Below are positions 60,419 through 64,000 of a stretch of DNA of 64,000 bases, piece after piece (position 1 is the stretch's first letter; every line of letters starts with the position of its first letter). Source of the stretch: Bdellovibrionales bacterium (lineage in GTDB: Bacteria; Bdellovibrionota; Bdellovibrionia; Bdellovibrionales; Bdellovibrionaceae); assembly GCA_018266295.1 (NCBI GenBank), contig JAFEAQ010000004.1, positions 62,001 through 126,000 of the forward strand, read 5' to 3'. The translations under genes and the position numbers were made by a program. Below the pieces are notes generated by a model, which saw nothing but the letters and a program-made list of their open reading frames with translations, had not been told where the DNA came from and made no database searches.

Positions 60419-60877
60419 CTATTTAGTCGGGATTAAAATCTCAGTCACGAGCTTCTCTTCTGGAGTAACTCGCGGATCATTTACATAATTTTCGATAAAG
60501 AAATTATTATCAACCGGCAGATTTGTTTCTTTCACGGTATTAAATACGCGACCACAGGCTTCAGGTAATTGCGCGTAAGAGCCCGTCAACACAAAGCGAG
60601 AGTACTTACCGCCTTGGAACTTTTCATATTGAAAACCCGGAGGAATTGTTTCCGGTTTTCTATCGAGCGCAACACCCGCCCGGTAAAGCATTTTTGGCTC
60701 CATTTTATAAAGGCTCATGTAGCCATTGATTTTGCCTTGGCTTGCAATCTGATCGACACTTTTATGGAGAGCTTGCCAAGCCGCCGGTGCTGTTTCAAGG
60801 AAGGGGCCAACGCCTTCAACGAAGACATAGTGAATTTCGGGCCAGTTCACCACATCAGGCTTTAGTGTGAGATTCAT
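60419..60877 (-). CDS. GyrI-like small-molecule-binding protein
   Basis: 152 residues. The domain has the GyrI/Rob-C-like layout: PEIHYVFVEGVGPFLETAPAAWQALHKSVDQ, YMSLYKMEPKMLYRAGVALD, FQYEKFQGGKYSRFVLTGSYAQLPEACGRVFNTV and NNFFIENYVNDPRVTPEEKLVTEILIP. This last stretch (E-x-Y-x-N-D-P-x-x-T-P-E-x-x-x-T-E-I-x-I-P) is a family hallmark. Such domains bind multidrug-like ligands and may have hydrolase activity. It is in an operon with the SRPBCC gene upstream, under a TetR-type operator. Confidence 0.88.
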   Translation of the reverse strand: MNLTLKPDVVNWPEIHYVFVEGVGPFLETAPAAWQALHKSVDQIASQGKINGYMSLYKMEPKMLYRAGVALDRKPETIPPGFQYEKFQGGKYSRFVLTGSYAQLPEACGRVFNTVKETNLPVDNNFFIENYVNDPRVTPEEKLVTEILIPTK

Positions 60878-60885
60878 AGCGTCCT

Positions 60886-61422
60886 CTATTTCTGCGCTTC
60901 GATAAGCGTCTTCAAGTTGTTAATACCTACTTCAAATTGACCTGCAATCATCTTTTCACAATCAATAAAGACTGAAATCAATTTTGTCAGATAACCGCCA
61001 TCACCTGACATAGACCAAGTAAAACGAGTGCCACCGCTGGCCTCGGGCGTGAGCTTGTAAGTCACGATATTCTCTGCATGAACCGGTTTTGTCATGATGA
61101 GCTTAATCTCAACTAGTTCGTTAGGAATCACACGAAGCATCTCAAGACGTCCCGATCCCGCATCGCTATTGCCTTCAAAGTCCATAGCCTGACCGACTTG
61201 GGCCGGAGAACCAGTGATTGTCTTCTTCATATTTGGATCGATCTTTTCATAAGGAGACCACTCGCCGCCTTTAGAGAAATCACTTAGGTATGGAAAGATT
61301 TTCTCTGCAGGGGCATTAATCACTCCGCTGCGAGAATAGTTAAATTGACCTTCGCGAGTTGAAACGTAACCCAAGAAGATAGCCAATACAGCGATGATAC
61401 TCATTAAGATCTTTCCGATCAC
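60886..61422 (-). CDS. SRPBCC (polyketide-cyclase-like) protein with N-terminal membrane helix
   Basis: 178 residues with GTG start at 61422 after AAGGGG. A membrane helix (residues 4-20) precedes one SRPBCC domain: RSGVINAPAEKIFPYLSDFSKGGEWSPYEKID, PAQVGQAMDFEGNSDAGSGRLEM and RFTWSMSGDGGYLTKLISVFIDCEKMIAGQFEVGINNLKTLIE. It matches the polyketide cyclase/dehydrase-type SRPBCC group. It is the first gene of a two-gene operon with the GyrI-like gene and has a strong promoter overlapped by a perfect palindrome. Confidence 0.85.
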   Translation of the reverse strand: MIGKILMSIIAVLAIFLGYVSTREGQFNYSRSGVINAPAEKIFPYLSDFSKGGEWSPYEKIDPNMKKTITGSPAQVGQAMDFEGNSDAGSGRLEMLRVIPNELVEIKLIMTKPVHAENIVTYKLTPEASGGTRFTWSMSGDGGYLTKLISVFIDCEKMIAGQFEVGINNLKTLIEAQK

Positions 61423-61452
61423 AAGAACCCCTTTGTTATTTATGTATCAAAA

Positions 61453-61481
61453 ATTTAACATACTATTTAGTATGTTGTCAA
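61453..61481 (-). promoter_or_regulatory. Promoter with overlapping TetR-type palindrome
   Basis: On the minus strand, TTGACA (61476-61481), a 17-base spacer and TTAAAT (61453-61458) make a near-consensus promoter reading into the SRPBCC-GyrI operon. AACATACTA-TT-TAGTATGTT (61457-61476) is a perfect palindrome with 9-base arms filling the spacer and touching both hexamers. A divergent TetR gene starts 34 bases away, so repression by that regulator and autoregulation are the natural reading. Confidence 0.85.
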
Positions 61482-61510
61482 TGAGGTCCAGGTTTGATAG
61501 GATTAGATCT

Positions 61511-62140
61511 ATGAAATCAAAGACTTCGGCCGCTAAAAAGACCCGCAATCTTGAAAAATCTCGAAAAGAGATTTTAGGGGTCGCATTCGGCGAGATCTTT
61601 AAACATGGTTTCCAAGGTGTGAGCGTCGATGATATCGTGAAAAAAACGTCGATGACTAAAGGCGCTTTCTATCATCACTTTCCAACAAAATTAGATCTCG
61701 GCTATGCACTTGTGGATGAAGTGATCGCACCTCTGACGGTCACGCGGTGGACCGCCCCCCTCGAAGAATACGACAACCCTCTTGAGGGCATACTCAAACA
61801 AATGCGCAATAATATCGGCAAGGCCGAGCCGAAAGATTTAAAGCTCGGTTGTCCACTGAATAATCTTGTGCAAGAGATGTCTCCTCTTGACGAGGGCTTC
61901 CGCAAACGCCTCGATAAAGCTTTGAACCTGTGGATTGATGAAACCGATAGACACCTTCAACGCGCAAAGAAAAACGGCTATCTAAAAAAAGACATCAATA
62001 CTCGCCACGTCGCTCAGTTTGTCGTTATGGCTCACGAAGGTTTCTACGGAATGCTGAAAGGAATGCAGGACTCGAAGACTTTCGAGGTTCTATACAACTC
62101 CCTTGAGATCTATTTTGACTCTCTTCAGGAAAAGAAATAG
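61511..62140 (+). CDS. TetR-family transcriptional regulator
   Basis: 209 residues from ATG 61511; the frame opens earlier (61394) across the operator and is rejected. The N-terminal helix-turn-helix is typical: SRKEILGVAFGEIFKHGFQGVSVDDIVKKTSMTKGAFYHHFPTKLDLGYALVDE (F-Y-H-H-F recognition helix end). The C-terminal region, with the Cys in LKLGCPLNNLVQEMSP, resembles the TetR_C subgroup (YxiF/YcdC-like) that senses small electrophiles or thiol-reactive ligands; the G-C-P/L motif is characteristic of that subgroup. Divergent from the SRPBCC operon across a perfect palindrome. Confidence 0.95.
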   Translation: MKSKTSAAKKTRNLEKSRKEILGVAFGEIFKHGFQGVSVDDIVKKTSMTKGAFYHHFPTKLDLGYALVDEVIAPLTVTRWTAPLEEYDNPLEGILKQMRNNIGKAEPKDLKLGCPLNNLVQEMSPLDEGFRKRLDKALNLWIDETDRHLQRAKKNGYLKKDINTRHVAQFVVMAHEGFYGMLKGMQDSKTFEVLYNSLEIYFDSLQEKK

Positions 62141-62164
62141 AACCCAATCAACCGGGAGATTCAT

Positions 62165-62521
62165 ATGAGCACAGAACCAAAATGCCCGCAATGCGGCTCA
62201 GAACATACATATTCCGATGGCAACCTTTGGGTTTGCCCAGAGTGTGCACATGAGTGGAGCCAGCATGCCTCTGCGGAGGCTCCCGCTGAAGCTGTTGAAG
62301 ACAATTCTATTCGCGATGCGAACGGCAACATCCTCGCCGATGGCGACAGTGTGACTGTGATTAAGGAATTAAAAATTAAAGGATCTTCTTCGGTGGTAAA
62401 GGTGGGAACCAAAGTTAAAAACATCCGCCTTACTGATGGTGCCGACGGACACAACATCTCATGTAAAATTGACGGTATTGGCGCAATGAATTTGAAATCA
62501 GAATTCGTTCGCAAGGCCTAA
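62165..62521 (+). CDS. yjdM: PhnA/YjdM-family zinc-ribbon protein
   Basis: 118 residues. A zinc ribbon at the N-terminus, [25 protein letters not shown], is followed by the PhnA domain (VRDANGN-like [41 protein letters not shown] and [21 protein letters not shown]). The name comes from an E. coli phn-region gene but it is not needed for phosphonate use, and the function is unknown. GGGAG precedes the ATG. It is 24 bases after the TetR stop on the same strand and may be co-transcribed with it. Confidence 0.93.
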   Translation: MSTEPKCPQCGSEHTYSDGNLWVCPECAHEWSQHASAEAPAEAVEDNSIRDANGNILADGDSVTVIKELKIKGSSSVVKVGTKVKNIRLTDGADGHNISCKIDGIGAMNLKSEFVRKA

Positions 62522-62546
62522 CAGCCCTAACAGCTTCGTCTCCCAT

Positions 62547-62588
62547 CCACCACCAGACACCTCAATACCCCAAAGGCGCTGGTGGTGG
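62547..62588. repeat. Inverted repeat between converging genes
   Basis: CCACCACCAG (62547-62556) and CTGGTGGTGG (62579-62588) are perfect 10-base arms around a 22-base spacer. The position, between the YjdM stop and the converging small gene's stop, suits a transcription end, but no T run follows on either strand, so termination would need Rho or other help. Confidence 0.6.
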
Positions 62589-62618
62589 AGGTCAACAAAA
62601 CAACTCGGACTCACAGAA

Positions 62619-62894
62619 CTAATCGACCTTGTTCTTTACTTCTTTTGCCTTAGTTTCCGTTTTATCTCCTAAAGTCTTAGCCTTATTCATAATTTTTTTG
62701 CCCACACAGTGAATTTTCCCGTTCACCATTTCGCAAGTTTTGTCTTTAACATCACGATAGCTTTCTTTAACACTATCTGTAGCTTTATTTGCCACCGCTT
62801 CAGTCTTTTCTAAAGTGCTCTCTTCTGCGCTTGCTTTAATTGCAAAAGCAAGTGCACACGCAATCGCCAATGAGCCAATAGTAAATCCGTTCAT
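62619..62894 (-). CDS. Small exported helical protein
   Basis: 91 residues. A signal peptide (GFTIGSLAIACALAFAIKASAE) is followed by a charged helical region with repeated TEAVANKATDSVK/KTLGDKTETKAKEVKNK pattern, like apolipoprotein or LEA-type amphipathic repeats, and two Cys (DKTCEMVNGKIHCVGKK) that may form a disulphide. TAGGAGG precedes the ATG. Stress-related roles are typical for such proteins but nothing proves one here. It lies nine bases downstream of the hemerythrin gene. Confidence 0.75.
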   Translation of the reverse strand: MNGFTIGSLAIACALAFAIKASAEESTLEKTEAVANKATDSVKESYRDVKDKTCEMVNGKIHCVGKKIMNKAKTLGDKTETKAKEVKNKVD

Positions 62895-62903
62895 AAAAAC
62901 CTC

Positions 62904-63395
62904 CTAGAACGATAAAAGTGTGTAAAACAAAGATGATTGATACGTCGGACGTTCATAAGAACGACGGCCGTCATACTCAAAACAAAGCTGCTCATCAGCT
63001 TCGTCATTCAGTACCTTTTTTAGTTTTGGAAAAACCTCACGCTCTTCTAAATCAAAATGATGGCAAAGAAGATCCGCAAAGACCTTTGACTTTGCAATCC
63101 ACTCATCATCAGGCAAGGTATAATCCTGTAGCTCCTCGACCAGGCCATCCAGAATTGCATGCTCCTCATCTCCCTCAATGGCCAACCTCTTTAATTCTTC
63201 GCTCTGTTTGGCCATGTAACTATAGACGACTTTTTCTTCACGATGACTATGAGAGATCAACATAGGCAGCATCTTCACGAAGGCCAGTTTCTTACTGCCA
63301 TCGTCTTGCTTCTGGTCGAGGAGCACATCCATGTGCTCGCGGATTTTGTCATGATCTTCGACAAGATGATCAATCGTTGATGAATTGAAAAACAT
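62904..63395 (-). CDS. Hemerythrin HHE-domain protein
   Basis: 163 residues, four-helix bundle. The first helix begins DHLVEDHDKIREHMDVLL (H-D and H), followed by MLPMLISHSHREEKVVYSY (H-x-x-x-E), EGDEEHAILDGLVEEL and FADLLCHHFDLEEREVFPKL (H-x-x-x-E). These supply the di-iron His and Glu/Asp residues. HHE proteins bind oxygen or repair iron-sulphur proteins (RIC/YtfE), but this one lacks the ScdA N-domain. GAGGAG precedes the ATG. It heads a minus-strand operon with a small exported protein. Confidence 0.9.
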   Translation of the reverse strand: MFFNSSTIDHLVEDHDKIREHMDVLLDQKQDDGSKKLAFVKMLPMLISHSHREEKVVYSYMAKQSEELKRLAIEGDEEHAILDGLVEELQDYTLPDDEWIAKSKVFADLLCHHFDLEEREVFPKLKKVLNDEADEQLCFEYDGRRSYERPTYQSSLFYTLLSF

Positions 63396-63410
63396 GATCT
63401 CCTCTACTTG

Positions 63411-63545
63411 CTAGTGTCCGCGAATCAGGAAAATAAGTAATAATAATGAAGCTGGTACGCCCAAGAGCCACGCAATCAAATAGCCGATTTTACCGTCTTG
63501 ATTTGCAATCACATTCATCACTTTGTCTGTATATTTGCGATCCAT
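63411..63545 (-). CDS. 44-residue membrane peptide upstream of the hemerythrin gene
   Basis: ATG 63545 follows GAGGGGGAA, and the frame ends at TAG 63411. The peptide begins MDRKYTDKVMNVIANQDGKI and continues with the hydrophobic segment GYLIAWLLGVPASLLLLIFL and then IRGH. Residues 22-40 form one membrane helix. A strong ribosome site, good start codon, and only 15 bases to the hemerythrin start on the same strand argue for a real gene. Small PASLLLLIFLIRG-type membrane proteins are common in proteobacteria near stress genes, as I recall, but the role is unknown. Confidence 0.72.
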   Translation of the reverse strand: MDRKYTDKVMNVIANQDGKIGYLIAWLLGVPASLLLLIFLIRGH

Positions 63546-63751
63546 AAGTTCCCCCTCGAAATTTCTCAGCGTTTGTTACCACTCTTGTTGAAACCTCTAT
63601 GCAACCACAGGGCCAAGTTCAAAAGCCGATTATTTTTATCTGACGGAGGTTTGCACCAATATTCAGGGAATTTTGGTACCTCGCGGGGATTTTTGGGACG
63701 CAGGTAAATGACAATGGAAATTATTCCCCGAGATACCTGCTAACAGTCACA

Positions 63752-63780
63752 TTGGAATCAAAACGATGCTGTCCAATAAT
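63752..63780 (+). promoter_or_regulatory. Promoter candidate before the FMN-binding protein
   Basis: TTGGAA (63752-63757), a 17-base spacer and AATAAT (63775-63780) form a plausible promoter 23 bases before the ATG at 63804. Farther upstream, GGTACCTCGCGGGGA (63679-63693) and TCCCCGAGATACC (63726-63738) make an imperfect inverted repeat, nested with GCAGGTA (63701-63707) and TACCTGC (63734-63740). The remaining bases from 63546 hold no gene I can support. Confidence 0.4.
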
Positions 63781-63803
63781 AGATGCTTTACAAGGAGGTT
63801 CTC

Positions 63804-64000
63804 ATGGAGAGCAATGAGACGATTGATCCGCAAGTTAAAAAGTTCTGTGACCTCGTCGACGATATTAAGATTGCGATGCTCGTAACTATATCTAACGGCA
63901 ACGTCTTGCATAGTGTCCCGCTAGTCACCCAAGAGATGGGCTTTGATGGCAGTCTATGGTTTTTGGTTTCTAAAGCTTCGCAAGTTGTTATGAATATAGA
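63804..64000 (+). CDS. Pyridoxamine-phosphate-oxidase-like FMN-binding protein, 3' end outside the window
   Basis: ATG 63804 follows AAGGAGG, and the frame is open to the window end (65 codons plus two bases). The sequence KFCDLVDDIKIAMLVTIS, HSVPLVTQEMGFDGSLWFLVS and KASQVVMNI matches the first half of the FMN-binding split barrel of general-stress-protein-26/PPOX-type proteins. Such proteins often bind flavin without oxidising pyridoxamine. The rest is outside the window. Confidence 0.85.
   Translation, partial: MESNETIDPQVKKFCDLVDDIKIAMLVTISNGNVLHSVPLVTQEMGFDGSLWFLVSKASQVVMNI

Noticed and set aside
62547-62588. Inverted repeat considered as an intrinsic terminator
   Set aside because: The 22-base loop is long and no T run follows on either strand; listed only as a repeat.
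63498-63707. 69-residue plus-strand frame
   Set aside because: It overlaps the 44-residue minus-strand peptide, lacks a ribosome site and has no coding-like composition.

Overview
The window reads as chromosomal DNA of a Bdellovibrio-like bacterium (Bdellovibrionota). This is inferred from a mid-40s G+C look, very dense gene packing on both strands, many short divergent or convergent operons, secreted beta-barrel and lipoprotein genes, a SpeD-SpeE fusion, and a deaminase resembling the Bd3614 family described from Bdellovibrio bacteriovorus. I see no insertion sequence, prophage, CRISPR array, tRNA or rRNA. The one clear stable RNA is RNase P RNA (rnpB) at about 3665-4060 on the minus strand.

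Layout. 1-9.2 kb: envelope proteins (a CAP-domain lipoprotein, a beta-barrel, an FN3 protein), a YafJ-type amidotransferase, rnpB, a periplasmic haem-containing cis/trans fatty-acid isomerase, a TfoX-like protein and an MBOAT-like membrane protein. 9.2-16.4 kb: DAHP synthase, divergent from a tight run of chorismate mutase, a two-domain CmoB/CmoA-like fusion, two unknown proteins, two asparagine-synthase-like PP-loop ligases and an acyl-carrier-like protein, closed by a convergent cupin. 16.5-26.9 kb: a long minus-strand locus, more A+T-rich than its flanks, with three pseudopilin-like proteins (PilX-, PilV- and PilW-like), a secreted calcium-loop protein, a membrane-anchored PQQ-type beta-propeller, a rhodanese-like protein and a secreted unknown. 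27-35 kb: RDD protein, Bd3614-like deaminase, RlmK-like methyltransferase, SpeD-SpeE fusion, sodB, a cupredoxin-FTR1 iron uptake pair, HPF and a LysR regulator. 35-49 kb: M28 peptidase, FAD monooxygenase, NADP isocitrate dehydrogenase, a GAF histidine kinase, an orphan PhnD-like lipoprotein, two paralogous receiver-cNMP proteins, a lytic transglycosylase, a GreA/B-like factor and small operons. 49-64 kb: many small membrane or hypothetical proteins, a DTW tRNA-modification enzyme, a minimal ThrRS-like protein, DgkA, Hsp20, a set of SRPBCC/AHSA1 proteins with a TetR regulator, PhnA/YjdM, a hemerythrin and a truncated FMN-binding protein.

The strongest candidate for an undescribed system is 10221-15766. 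Chorismate mutase makes prephenate, the co-substrate from which CmoA makes carboxy-S-adenosylmethionine (Cx-SAM). The next gene fuses a CmoB-like half (by my hand alignment it keeps the three residues CmoB uses to recognise Cx-SAM) to a CmoA-like half. Two ATP-pyrophosphatase ligases without a glutaminase domain and a carrier protein with a phosphopantetheine serine follow. I read this as a dedicated carboxymethylation pathway, either for a carrier-bound small molecule or for a nucleic acid. One caveat is that the CmoA residue Arg199 appears to be replaced by alanine. The second candidate is the minor-pilin-like locus, where calcium-loop and beta-propeller functions that are joined in PilY1 appear on separate proteins.
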